A stretch of 5,846 nucleotides of DNA, from contig CALBUZ010000175.1 of the NCBI GenBank assembly GCA_937969105.1, positions 1-5,846 on the forward strand, read 5' to 3'. The stretch is from an uncultured Collinsella sp. (GTDB lineage Bacteria > Actinomycetota > Coriobacteriia > Coriobacteriales > Coriobacteriaceae). The notes below the pieces were generated by a model. The model saw nothing but the letters and a program-made list of their open reading frames with translations. It did no database searches and was not told where the DNA came from. The position numbers and the translations under genes are program-made. Position 1 is the stretch's first letter, and each line of letters opens with the position of its first letter. Below are positions 1-5,846 of this stretch, one piece after another.

Positions 1-933
1 CAGATTGGCGTGCATGCCGCGGGCCTCGACTGCTCAACTGGCTCCAAGATTCCCGTGCAGGTGAGCGGGCAGGATTCTGACGGCTCTTCTGTGAGCGAGA
101 CGCTCTACGTTGACGAGCATGGTCGCGGTATTAAGCTGCTGCCTGGCGATTACACGCTCTCCATCGCCGCCTCCCCCATCGCGGCCGACGGCACCGTCTA
201 CACCGTCCCGACCACCAAGACGCAGGTCACCGTTAAGAGCGATGGACAGGATCTAAGTGCCCAGGCCACCTTTAAGCTCAAGGTGCCTTCGGCCGACACG
301 GTGACTGACGACCAGATCGATGCCGCCGCCAAGTATGCCGAAGAGGGCGGTGCGAGCTCCGCCGCGGCTGCCAAAGTGCTCCAGCAGGCAGCAACCGCGC
401 GGCGCGACGCCGCCGTCAATGCCGTGAGCGCGCAAAAGGCACAGGCGTCCCGTGATGCTGACGCTCGCCACAAGGCAACCGACCTCTACCAGCTCGATAT
501 TCCCGTCGAGTGGTACGGCAAGGTCGCAACTTGGCAAAACGGAAGCACGCTATGCATCTATCTGGGCGACGACGCCAATACGCCGCTCGTGACGCTTGTC
601 GCGGTGCGCGAGGGCGAGAGCTTTACGCCCGATGAAGGCGATACGGTTTTGGGTGCGGCCAATCTAGGCAACGGTTATACCGTCTACACCAGCGGCCCCG
701 TCTATCCGTACGTGGTGCCCCAGACCATCAACGGACGGACACAGAACCCCGTGTCAACCTACCCCATGGACACGGCCATTGAGCTTGTCGAGCTGACGAC
801 CGGCAACCGCTATACGTATAGCCAGATCAAGAACGACCTGGTTGGCAAAGACGGCAACGCAGACGCCGCCACCAAACTCGAGACCGACTACCTCGCGCAG
901 ATCCTGCTGCCGAGTATCAAAGCCCAGGACTAG
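1..933 (+). CDS. 3' part of a hypothetical surface/secreted protein (5' end outside window)
   Basis: The reading frame is open from the first base to TAG at 931-933 (310 codons), and no start with a ribosome binding site is visible, so the gene begins upstream of the window. Counting codons from base 1, residues about 16-98 alternate polar and hydrophobic residues with turn motifs such as LPGDYTLSI, suggesting an Ig-like or carboxypeptidase-regulatory-like beta-sandwich. Residues about 101-160 are rich in Ala, Gln and charged residues and are probably helical. From about 162 a compact domain begins (YQLDIPVEWYGKV, then GNGYTVYTSGPVYPYV). It resembles a small domain I recall from Coriobacteriia membrane proteins that carry an N-terminal zinc ribbon and one membrane helix; that is recollection, not a search result. 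No catalytic motif is visible and only two Cys occur. Function is unknown. It converges with the small minus-strand gene at 1050-1244. Confidence 0.8.
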   Translation, partial: QIGVHAAGLDCSTGSKIPVQVSGQDSDGSSVSETLYVDEHGRGIKLLPGDYTLSIAASPIAADGTVYTVPTTKTQVTVKSDGQDLSAQATFKLKVPSADTVTDDQIDAAAKYAEEGGASSAAAAKVLQQAATARRDAAVNAVSAQKAQASRDADARHKATDLYQLDIPVEWYGKVATWQNGSTLCIYLGDDANTPLVTLVAVREGESFTPDEGDTVLGAANLGNGYTVYTSGPVYPYVVPQTINGRTQNPVSTYPMDTAIELVELTTGNRYTYSQIKNDLVGKDGNADAATKLETDYLAQILLPSIKAQD

Positions 934-960
934 CCGGCCCGAAGACAGCCGCCCAACGCA

Positions 961-1024
961 GTTGCGGTGAAATAGGGACTGTTTTGCTGGTCAAACCGCA
1001 AAACAGTCCCTATTTCACCGCAAC
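961..1024. repeat. Perfect 27-bp inverted repeat between convergent genes; possible terminator
   Basis: Arms 961-987 and 998-1024 are exact reverse complements over 27 bases, with a 10-base spacer at 988-997. The element begins 27 bases after the TAG of the plus-strand gene and ends 25 bases before the stop codon of the minus-strand gene. On the plus strand the right arm is followed directly by five T (1025-1029), so it could end plus-strand transcription, though the stem is much longer than an ordinary intrinsic terminator. On the minus strand no T-run follows. The arm contains AATAGGGACTG, loosely like CAAAGGGGACAG in the other repeat family of this window, which suggests a REP- or MITE-like mobile hairpin rather than a simple terminator. 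Confidence 0.85.
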
Positions 1025-1049
1025 TTTTTGGTGGCCTTTTTTGTGGCAC

Positions 1050-1244
1050 TCAGCGCCAGGGGTCGGCTTCGAACATTGGCTCGCGCTCGGGGCGGCGATC
1101 GCTGTAGGGATCGTAGCCGTCGTCGTCCTCGTTCTCGGCACGGATGTAGGGGTCGCGCGGCTTGGGTGCCGGCTTAGGCGCAGGCTTGGGTGCGGCGGGT
1201 GCGGCATCGGTCGCCGGCGCGCTTGTCTTGATCTCGTCTTTCAT
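1050..1244 (-). CDS. Small Pro/Ala/Lys-rich, acidic-tailed hypothetical protein (64 aa)
   Basis: The gene reads from ATG at 1242-1244 to TGA at 1050-1052. The start is set by AAGGAG at 1253-1258, eight bases upstream. In-frame ATGs at 1248-1250 and 1260-1262 lie too close to this site or upstream of it. The product is 64 residues. Residues 14-30 are low complexity with a PAPK repeat (PKPAPKPAPKP). An acidic stretch follows (NEDDDGYDPYSD, about 38-49), and the protein ends in an Arg/Glu-rich tail with Trp near the C-terminus. No membrane helix, signal peptide or Cys is present, so it looks like an intrinsically disordered cytoplasmic protein. It lies downstream of clpB on the same strand, beyond the clpB terminator, so it may have its own promoter or depend on read-through. 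I do not recognise a family. The clear binding site and the sensible stop support a real gene. Confidence 0.66.
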   Translation of the reverse strand: MKDEIKTSAPATDAAPAAPKPAPKPAPKPRDPYIRAENEDDDGYDPYSDRRPEREPMFEADPWR

Positions 1245-1252
1245 CTGCATAG

Positions 1253-1258
1253 CTCCTT
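1253..1258 (-). promoter_or_regulatory. Ribosome binding site deciding the start of the 64-aa gene
   Basis: AAGGAG on the minus strand lies eight bases before ATG 1242-1244 and only two bases before ATG 1248-1250. It also falls inside the coding sequence if ATG 1260-1262 were used. The spacing therefore selects the 1244 start. Confidence 0.65.
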
Positions 1259-1294
1259 GCATCGCATCCGTTCAGCGTTATCGATTGTCGCACG

Positions 1295-1331
1295 AAAAAG
1301 GGCGGCGGACCCAATTGGATCCGCCGCCCTT
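1295..1331 (-). terminator. Rho-independent terminator of clpB
   Basis: A perfect 12-bp stem pairs 1298-1309 with 1320-1331 (AAGGGCGGCGGA and its complement) around a 10-base loop. On the minus strand the stem runs into TTTTT (plus-strand A-run at 1295-1299). It lies 44 bases beyond the clpB stop codon, which is the classic layout of an intrinsic terminator for a minus-strand transcript. On the plus strand only two T follow the stem, so it works in one direction. Confidence 0.9.
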
Positions 1332-1375
1332 GGCGTTTAGAGACGGCTGGTAGATTTTAAGGCATGCCCAAAAGT

Positions 1376-4003
1376 CTACTCGGCGTCGGGAACCTCGTAG
1401 GTGGCCGCCGGCGTGTTGTCGCACACGACGGTAAAGCCGCCGTCCTTGTCGACATCGACCGTCACCTGATCGCCCTCGCGCACCGTGCCGTCGATGATAG
1501 CGGCGGCGATGGCGTCCACAACCTCGCGCTGGACCAGGCGCTTGAGCGGACGGGCACCGAACACGGGGTCCAGGCCACCCACGGCGAGCATCTGCTTGGC
1601 CGCCGGGGTGATGGCAAGCGTCATGCGCTCCTTGGCCAGGCGTGCGCGGACGTCGGCGAGCTGGATGTCGACGATCTTCTCGATCTGCGCCATGCCGAGC
1701 GGATGGAACACCACGATATCGTCGATACGGTTGAGGAACTCGGGGCGGAAGGTCTGAGCCATGGCGGTGTCGACCTGATGGCGCATCTCCTCCTCGTCCT
1801 TACCGGACAGATCGGCAATGGCCTTGGAGCCCACGTTGGACGTCATGATGATAATCGTGTTCTTGAAGGACACCTGGCGACCCTGGCCATCGGTCAGACG
1901 ACCGTCGTCAAGCACCTGCAACAGCACGTTAAAGACATCCGGATGGGCCTTCTCCATCTCGTCGAGCAAGATTACGGAGTACGGACGACGGCGCACGGCC
2001 TCGGTGAGCTGACCGCCCTCGTCGTAACCCACGTATCCCGGGGGCGCACCGATCAGACGCTGGACGCTGAACTTCTCCATGTACTCGGACATGTCGATAC
2101 GCACGAGTGCGCGCTCGTCATCGAACAGGCACTCGGCCAGCGCCTTGGCGAGCTCGGTCTTGCCTACGCCGGTGGGGCCCAGGAAGAAGAAGCTACCGAT
2201 GGGCTTGTCCGGGTCGGAGAGGCCCGCACGGCTGCGACGTACGGCCGCGGCCACAGCGGAGACCGCTTCATCCTGACCGATGACGCGCTTATGCAGCTCG
2301 CCCTCCAGGCCCTTGAGCTTGTCGAGCTCGCCCTGCATCATCTTGGACACGGGCACGCCGGTCCAGGCGCTCACGACCTCGGCGATCTCATCGGAGGTCA
2401 CCTGTTCGTTGAGGCCCTCGCCATCCTGCTCCTTTTGCGCCTCGAGCGCAGCCTCGGACTCCTGAATCTGCTGTTGCAAACCCGGGATCACGGAAAAGCG
2501 CAGCTCGGATGCACGGCCCAGGTCGCCGTTGCGCGTCGCGCGCTCCTCTTCGCTCTTGGCCTCGTCGAGCTGTCCTTTGAGCTCCTGCACGTGGTCGATG
2601 GCGTTCTTTTGGTTGAGCCAGCCGGCCTTTTGCACGTTGAGCTTTTCCTGGACCTCGGCAATCTCCTGGCGCAGGGCTTCCAGACGCTCCTTGGAGGCGT
2701 CGTCGGTCTCCTTCATGAGCGCCTGCTCCTCGATCTGCAGCTGGGTGAGCTGACGCGTGGTGGCGTCGATCTCGACCGGCATGCTGTCGAGCTCCATGCG
2801 CAGGCGGCTTGCGGCCTCATCGACCAGGTCGATGGCCTTGTCGGGCAGGAAACGGTCGGCGATGTAGCGATCGGAGAGGTCGGCGGCGGCCACGAGCGCA
2901 CTATCGGTGATATGCACGCCGTGGAAAATCTCGTACTTCTCCTTGAGGCCACGCAGGATCGAGATGGTGTCCTCGACGGTAGGCTCGGAAACCATCACGG
3001 TCTGGAAACGACGGGCAAGCGCCGCGTCCTTCTCGATGTACTTACGGTATTCGTCAAGCGTAGTCGCGCCGATCGCGTGCAAGTCGCCACGGGCGAGCGC
3101 CGGCTTGAGGATGTTGCCGGCGTCCATGGAGCCCTCGGTGGCACCCGCGCCCACGATGGTGTGGAGCTCATCGATGAACAGGATGACCTTACCTTCGGAC
3201 TTCTGTACCTCCTTGAGCACGGCCTTTAAGCGGTCCTCGAACTCACCACGGTACTTGGCGCCGGCGACCAGCGCGCTCATGTCGAGCTCGATGAGGTCGC
3301 GGTCGCGCAGCGTGCTCGGCACGTCGCCGGCCACGATACGCTGGGCGATGCCCTCGACGATGGCCGTCTTGCCGACGCCCGGCTCGCCGATGAGCACGGG
3401 GTTGTTCTTGGTGCGGCGGGACAGGACCTGGATGGTACGGCGAATCTCGTCGGTACGGCCGATGACCGGGTCGAGCTTGCCGGCGCGGGCGAGGTCGCAG
3501 ATGTTGCGACCGTACTGCTCCAGCGCCTCAAACTGAGCCTTGTCCTCGGCAGACGTCACGCGGTCATCGCCGCGCAGCTCCTCGTAGACTTGCTCGATGC
3601 GCTCCTTGGTCACGCCGGCGTCGCGCAGCACGCGGCCCGCCTCGCCCTTGTCCTCGGCAAGTGCCATCAGCAGATGCTCGGTCACCACAAAACTGTCGCC
3701 CATCTTGGTGGCCTTTTTCTCGGCCTTCTCGATCACGCGGGCGAGCTCGTTTGACAGGCCCATCTGCTGACCCTCGCCCGAAACCTTGGGCGCGTGGTCG
3801 ATGGCATCCTGCGTGGAGCGTGCGAGCTGAGCCGGGTCGGCACCGATGCGCTCGATGATCACGGAGATATTGCGCTCGCCGGCACCGAGCAGGGCGGACA
3901 GCAGGTGAATCGGCTCTACCGCGCCGGCCTGCGCATCGGCAGCCGTGCTCATGGCGGTCTGCAGCGCCTCGCGCGACGTCATTGCTAGCTTATCGATTCT
4001 CAT
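1376..4003 (-). CDS. clpB: ClpB, ATP-dependent protein disaggregase (AAA+ chaperone)
   Basis: A complete 875-residue ClpB (E. coli ClpB has 857). ClpB forms hexamers in the cytoplasm and pulls polypeptides out of aggregates with DnaK/DnaJ/GrpE. Domains in order: Clp N-terminal repeat region (about 1-145); first AAA+ module with Walker A GEPGVGKT (206-213), pore loop KYRG (250-253), Walker B VILFIDE (273-279) and arginine fingers R331/R332; coiled-coil middle domain (about 400-530) that contacts DnaK; second AAA+ module with Walker A GPTGVGKT (609-616), pore loop GYVG (656-659), Walker B VILLDE (677-682), sensor-1 N723, arginine finger R759 and sensor-2 GAR (816-818). All key residues are intact. 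The long middle domain separates it from ClpA and ClpC. ATG 4001-4003 is preceded by GAGGTG at five bases. The gene appears monocistronic, with its own leader and terminator; no dnaK-operon genes are adjacent. Confidence 0.98.
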   Translation of the reverse strand: MRIDKLAMTSREALQTAMSTAADAQAGAVEPIHLLSALLGAGERNISVIIERIGADPAQLARSTQDAIDHAPKVSGEGQQMGLSNELARVIEKAEKKATKMGDSFVVTEHLLMALAEDKGEAGRVLRDAGVTKERIEQVYEELRGDDRVTSAEDKAQFEALEQYGRNICDLARAGKLDPVIGRTDEIRRTIQVLSRRTKNNPVLIGEPGVGKTAIVEGIAQRIVAGDVPSTLRDRDLIELDMSALVAGAKYRGEFEDRLKAVLKEVQKSEGKVILFIDELHTIVGAGATEGSMDAGNILKPALARGDLHAIGATTLDEYRKYIEKDAALARRFQTVMVSEPTVEDTISILRGLKEKYEIFHGVHITDSALVAAADLSDRYIADRFLPDKAIDLVDEAASRLRMELDSMPVEIDATTRQLTQLQIEEQALMKETDDASKERLEALRQEIAEVQEKLNVQKAGWLNQKNAIDHVQELKGQLDEAKSEEERATRNGDLGRASELRFSVIPGLQQQIQESEAALEAQKEQDGEGLNEQVTSDEIAEVVSAWTGVPVSKMMQGELDKLKGLEGELHKRVIGQDEAVSAVAAAVRRSRAGLSDPDKPIGSFFFLGPTGVGKTELAKALAECLFDDERALVRIDMSEYMEKFSVQRLIGAPPGYVGYDEGGQLTEAVRRRPYSVILLDEMEKAHPDVFNVLLQVLDDGRLTDGQGRQVSFKNTIIIMTSNVGSKAIADLSGKDEEEMRHQVDTAMAQTFRPEFLNRIDDIVVFHPLGMAQIEKIVDIQLADVRARLAKERMTLAITPAAKQMLAVGGLDPVFGARPLKRLVQREVVDAIAAAIIDGTVREGDQVTVDVDKDGGFTVVCDNTPAATYEVPDAE

Positions 4004-4008
4004 GGAAT

Positions 4009-4014
4009 CACCTC
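4009..4014 (-). promoter_or_regulatory. Shine-Dalgarno site of clpB
   Basis: GAGGTG on the minus strand, extended to AGAGGTGA, lies five bases before ATG 4001-4003. It matches the 16S rRNA tail well and fixes the MRIDKLAM start over the internal Met at residue 8. Confidence 0.8.
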
Positions 4015-4024
4015 TCTTGGGGCG

Positions 4025-4042
4025 GCCGCCCTACGGGGCGGC
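4025..4042 (-). promoter_or_regulatory. GC-rich hairpin in the clpB 5' leader
   Basis: On the minus strand GCCGCCC (4042-4036) pairs perfectly with GGGCGGC (4031-4025) around the four-base loop CGTA. The stem stops about 10 bases before the Shine-Dalgarno site, leaving that site free. An overlapping palindrome, GGGCGGCCGCCC at 4020-4031, can pair the downstream half differently, so two exclusive folds are possible. A role in mRNA stability or temperature-sensitive translation is speculation; only the base pairing is seen. Confidence 0.5.
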
Positions 4043-4060
4043 TTCACGTTGTTCGAGAAG
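4042..4060. promoter_or_regulatory. Imperfect inverted repeat, candidate operator in the clpB leader
   Basis: CTTCACG (4042-4048) and CGAGAAG (4054-4060) are inverted repeats with one mismatch and a five-base spacer. They lie between the presumed clpB promoter and the leader hairpin. The arms do not match HAIR (CTTGAGT-N7-ACTCAAG, the HspR site) or CIRCE (TTAGCACTC-N9-GAGTGCTAA, the HrcA site). Repeats this short arise by chance, so support is weak. Confidence 0.2.
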
Positions 4061-4081
4061 TATTGTTGCCAGCTTTGTACG

Positions 4082-4117
4082 ATCTTATACATAAATCTAA
4101 GTCTCTATATATAAGAT
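4082..4117 (-). promoter_or_regulatory. Probable clpB promoter region with an 8-bp inverted repeat
   Basis: This AT-rich tract stands out from GC-rich surroundings. ATCTTATA (4082-4089) and TATAAGAT (4110-4117) are perfect inverted repeats 20 bases apart. Read toward clpB, the proximal arm supplies TATAAG (4089-4084), a fair -10 box, which would give a leader of about 70-75 bases. I could not find a good -35 box at 16-18 bases, so the site may use an alternative sigma factor, or the repeat may be an operator. Confidence 0.35.
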
Positions 4118-4142
4118 TTTCTGAGTGTTCCCACGACATACA

Positions 4143-4179
4143 AACCACCACAAAGGGGACAGGCACCTTTGTGGTGGTT
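4143..4179 (+). repeat. REP-like hairpin, copy 1
   Basis: Arms 4143-4156 and 4166-4179 are perfect 14-bp complements (AACCACCACAAAGG) around an asymmetric nine-base loop, GGACAGGCA. The loop gives the element a direction; here it reads GGGGACAGGCACC on the plus strand. Thirty-six bases (4144-4179) are identical to 4948-4983. The element begins eight bases beyond the stop codon of the minus-strand gene at 4187-4858 and may serve as its terminator or 3' stabiliser, although only a short T-run (GTTTG) follows on that strand. Confidence 0.9.
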
Positions 4180-4186
4180 GCAGCCT

Positions 4187-4858
4187 CTATTTACTTGCCG
4201 AGCCCGTGCTTCCCGATTCGGCGTTCCAGGGCATCTCATCCTCGAACAGCCATGTACGGGCAGACCCACTATCGCGTGCAGTCTGCGGGTCAGGCAAGCA
4301 GGTCTGTTTATAGGCATCTTGGATACACTGACCCATAAAATCGTTGAGCTCGGTCTGGTCGCCCTCCATGACATAGGCGACATCGCCGTCCATGATGTAG
4401 ATGCCCGGACCCTCATTGCCCTCGTAGCCCGGATCGTACGAGACATCACATAACTTTGCGCCGTTTGCAGTGTCCAGCTCGATGGAAGAGTGGCATCCGC
4501 CAACCATGTCGTTCGCTTTTGCCCGATAGGACGCATATCCGTACCAACGCTTAAATGTTTTGCCCTTGAGTAGCTCGGACGCCCTATCGATCAGGCTTGT
4601 ATCCGTGGTATAGCGCATGGCCCCAAGCTGAATACGCGGATAATTGCTAATACCCAGCACAGCCGGCTGCTCATCAAAATCAACGGTAATGGTCTCGGGC
4701 TTGTCGTCGCCGGTCAGAAGTTCGACAGATTGAGTCACAGGCTTGACCACCGGCTCCGTCACCGCAGCAGGTAGAAATGCCATACCGACAGCGCCCGCGC
4801 CAACCACAGCGATCGCAAGCGCCAAGACAATCAATCCAATACGGGCAGAACGGCTCAC
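4187..4858 (-). CDS. Membrane-anchored hypothetical protein with four Cys (223 aa)
   Basis: Read from GTG 4856-4858 to TAG 4187-4189, the product has a short basic N-terminus (MSRSAR) and one hydrophobic helix (about 7-29). A linker rich in Val, Pro and Thr follows (30-50), then a soluble domain with Cys at 122, 137, 178 and 187, and a Ser/Gly-rich tail. The helix with a basic leader suggests one membrane pass with the domain outside, where the Cys could form two disulfides. The frame continues open to GTG 4895-4897 (236 aa), but a likely promoter at 4900-4928 would start transcription at about 4893, beyond that codon, and the longer N-terminus would put less typical residues before the helix. 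GGGGTG lies seven bases before the chosen start. No known family is recognised. It is divergent from the 5093-5761 gene and lies between two repeat copies. Confidence 0.72.
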   Translation of the reverse strand: MSRSARIGLIVLALAIAVVGAGAVGMAFLPAAVTEPVVKPVTQSVELLTGDDKPETITVDFDEQPAVLGISNYPRIQLGAMRYTTDTSLIDRASELLKGKTFKRWYGYASYRAKANDMVGGCHSSIELDTANGAKLCDVSYDPGYEGNEGPGIYIMDGDVAYVMEGDQTELNDFMGQCIQDAYKQTCLPDPQTARDSGSARTWLFEDEMPWNAESGSTGSASK

Positions 4859-4865
4859 GGCAAAA

Positions 4866-4871
4866 CACCCC
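4866..4871 (-). promoter_or_regulatory. Ribosome binding site supporting the GTG 4858 start
   Basis: GGGGTG on the minus strand lies seven bases before GTG 4856-4858. It can pair with the CACCUC part of the 16S tail using one G-U pair. The alternative start, GTG 4895-4897, has only GGCGG eight bases upstream. Confidence 0.4.
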
Positions 4872-4899
4872 ACAATGCAAACCTTCGTCACCTGCACTA

Positions 4900-4928
4900 A
4901 TGATACCGCCAGCTAACACTATTACCAA
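4900..4928 (-). promoter_or_regulatory. Candidate sigma70-type promoter for the 4187-4858 gene
   Basis: On the minus strand TTGGTA (4928-4923) is followed after exactly 17 bases by TATCAT (4905-4900), matching TTGACA at 4 of 6 and TATAAT at 5 of 6. The predicted transcription start is near 4893, giving a leader of about 35 bases before GTG 4858. Confidence 0.45.
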
Positions 4929-4947
4929 AAGAAGCCGCGCGCTCCTC

Positions 4948-4982
4948 ACCACCACAAAGGGGACAGGCACCTTTGTGGTGGT
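4948..4982 (+). repeat. REP-like hairpin, copy 2
   Basis: Arms 4948-4960 and 4970-4982 are perfect 13-bp complements (ACCACCACAAAGG) around the same nine-base loop, GGACAGGCA, in the same orientation as copy 1. Bases 4948-4983 are identical to 4144-4179. The element lies in the 234-base space between the starts of two divergent genes, just upstream of the -35 box proposed for the minus-strand gene, so here it cannot be an ordinary gene-end terminator. Confidence 0.9.
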
Positions 4983-5081
4983 TTTCGACGCTAACGGTCG
5001 ACCATCTCGCGCCATGAGATTAAACTTGAATTGTTCTCTGAACATATCCATTTCTGCCTATCCTCAACAGATCTTTGTCTC

Positions 5082-5087
5082 GAGGAG
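5082..5087 (+). promoter_or_regulatory. Ribosome binding site deciding ATG 5093
   Basis: GAGGAG lies five bases before ATG 5093-5095. The frame is also open from TTG 5075-5077, but that codon precedes the binding site and has no good site of its own, so ATG 5093 is chosen. Confidence 0.8.
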
Positions 5088-5092
5088 CGCAT

Positions 5093-5761
5093 ATGAAGCC
5101 GTCTCATTCCACCGGTCGCAACGTCATCGCCATTCTCGCCATACCCATCGTGATGCTCTTCCTTATCGTCATCACGCCCTTTTCTTTTGGTATCGCCTCG
5201 CCCTTCGATCTTTGCGGGATGATCGACGCCGGCTCGCGTGCCACCTCGCTCTCCTTTGTCTGCCGTGGCGTGTTCTACGAATATGCAATTCCCACCGGAA
5301 GTTGGCAGTCCAAGTTACCGTTGCTCGGCAAGGTCGACGGATGCTCCCCCTATTTCTGCCTTGAACCTCAGGCGCTAAACTATCTGATCGACGACCAGCC
5401 ACTCGACTCCATCACCCTCGCCTACGACTACGCACCAAACACCGATGAGCGCCACATGAACCAAGTCCTCGACAAGCTGCTTGGACAGTGCGGGCTCACC
5501 GCGGAAGCCGGTCGAACCATCTATAGCAACCGGAAATTAAAGCGAACAGAACTCCGCCGTGTCGGAAAAATCAAAGGGCGAAACGGGGCCGCCTACTGGG
5601 ATGCCTGGGCAACACGCGACAAGGGCGAATTCGGACACAGCACCTATATGGTCACTGTCTACACCAAAGACGGAATTAAGGACAATGTTGACGATTTCGC
5701 GTCATCCAAACTCGGCATCCCCAAAACAACCAAACCCGCCAGCCCGGATGAAATTCTGTAG
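5093..5761 (+). CDS. Membrane-anchored hypothetical protein with five Cys (222 aa)
   Basis: Read from ATG 5093-5095 to TAG 5759-5761. The N-terminus MKPSHSTGRN is short and basic. A strongly hydrophobic helix follows (about 11-30, rich in Ile, Val and Leu), most likely one membrane anchor with the remainder outside the cell. Cys lie at 41, 57, 84, 89 and 133. The central part contains LDSITLAYDYAP and the helix-like stretch MNQVLDKLLGQC (122-133). A basic segment follows (146-163), and then strand-like residues with several aromatics (169-191). The C-terminus is Lys/Pro-rich (KTTKPASPDE). I do not recognise a family and see no catalytic motif. The layout parallels the divergent neighbour at 4187-4858: similar length, one N-terminal helix, a Cys-containing outer domain and a Gly-Gln-Cys motif after a helix. 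No convincing promoter was found in 4984-5081. Confidence 0.82.
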   Translation: MKPSHSTGRNVIAILAIPIVMLFLIVITPFSFGIASPFDLCGMIDAGSRATSLSFVCRGVFYEYAIPTGSWQSKLPLLGKVDGCSPYFCLEPQALNYLIDDQPLDSITLAYDYAPNTDERHMNQVLDKLLGQCGLTAEAGRTIYSNRKLKRTELRRVGKIKGRNGAAYWDAWATRDKGEFGHSTYMVTVYTKDGIKDNVDDFASSKLGIPKTTKPASPDEIL

Positions 5762-5815
5762 AGCCGCCCATTAACATATCGCTCAACAATCACAACAACA
5801 TCGAGCTCGTTCCCC

Positions 5816-5846
5816 ACCGCCACAAAGGTGCCTGTCCCCTTTGTAG
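5816..5846 (-). repeat. REP-like hairpin, copy 3 (reversed, cut by window end)
   Basis: Left arm ACCGCCACAAAGG (5816-5828) differs by one base (5819) from the arm of the other copies. The loop TGCCTGTCC (5829-5837) is the exact reverse complement of their loop, so this copy is inverted. The right arm matches for CCTTTGT (5838-5844), then has A at 5845 where G is expected, before the window ends. It starts 54 bases after the stop codon of the 5093-5761 gene and may form its 3' hairpin. Confidence 0.8.

Noticed and set aside
198..537. Two minus-strand frames of about 90 codons opposite the first gene
   Set aside because: Their Ala/Cys-rich translations are complements of the plus-strand coding sequence, with no ribosome binding site or family features.
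984..1340. Plus-strand open frame covering the 64-aa gene and the clpB terminator
   Set aside because: It starts inside the 27-bp inverted repeat and reads through the terminator stem. Its protein is a low-complexity Gly/Arg/Leu mixture. The minus-strand frame has a clear ribosome binding site and better composition.
1364..3229. A 621-codon open frame on the plus strand opposite clpB
   Set aside because: It lies wholly antisense to most of an intact, fully conserved clpB. Its translation is rich in Leu, Gly, Val, His and Asp without recognisable domains, as expected from the GC-biased complement of a strong coding frame, and I see no convincing ribosome binding site at its start.
4105..4536. 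Minus-strand 143-codon frame overlapping the 4187-4858 gene in another frame
   Set aside because: It runs through repeat copy 1 and ends beyond it. The competing frame has a membrane helix, a sensible start and a stop just before the repeat.
4143..4982. Repeat copies 1 and 2 as ends of a composite transposon or as a CRISPR-like array
   Set aside because: The spacing is gene-sized, there is no transposase between them, no target-site duplication was seen at their outer edges, and each copy is a self-contained palindrome rather than one arm of a larger inverted pair.
4984..5081. Promoter for the 5093-5761 gene using TTGAAT at 5026-5031
   Set aside because: No acceptable -10 box lies 16-18 bases downstream (CCATTT at 17), so the pair is not supported.

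Overview
This is a GC-rich bacterial window. I infer an actinomycete of the class Coriobacteriia, most likely Collinsella or a close relative. The evidence is the character of the ClpB protein, the GC-biased codon use, and the short membrane-anchored hypothetical proteins separated by hairpin repeats carrying the core GGGGACAGGCACC. This placement comes from recognition and was not computed.

Layout from left to right. (1) Bases 1-933, plus strand: the 3' part of a gene for a probable surface or secreted protein with a beta-sandwich-like segment, an Ala-rich helix and a compact C-terminal domain. (2) Bases 961-1024: a perfect 27-bp inverted repeat between two convergent genes. (3) Bases 1050-1244, minus strand: a small gene for a Pro/Ala/Lys-rich and then acidic, probably disordered 64-residue protein. 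(4) Bases 1295-1331: a strong intrinsic terminator for the gene to its right. (5) Bases 1376-4003, minus strand: clpB, complete at 875 residues, the AAA+ disaggregase that works with DnaK/DnaJ/GrpE. (6) Bases 4004-4142: the clpB leader, with a good Shine-Dalgarno, a very stable GC hairpin and an AT-rich tract that probably holds the promoter. (7) Bases 4143-5846: two divergent genes for single-pass membrane-anchored proteins of unknown function (4187-4858 minus, 5093-5761 plus), bracketed by three copies of one REP-like hairpin, two in one orientation and the third reversed and cut by the window end.

The only gene whose function I can name firmly is clpB. The rest are lineage-type hypothetical proteins. 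I see no CRISPR array, defence system, tRNA, rRNA or transposase gene. The most notable signal beyond the genes is the repeat family: its copies sit beside gene ends and between genes, in the manner of REP elements mobilised by RAYT transposases, and a second, different hairpin with a similar GGGAC core sits at 961-1024.
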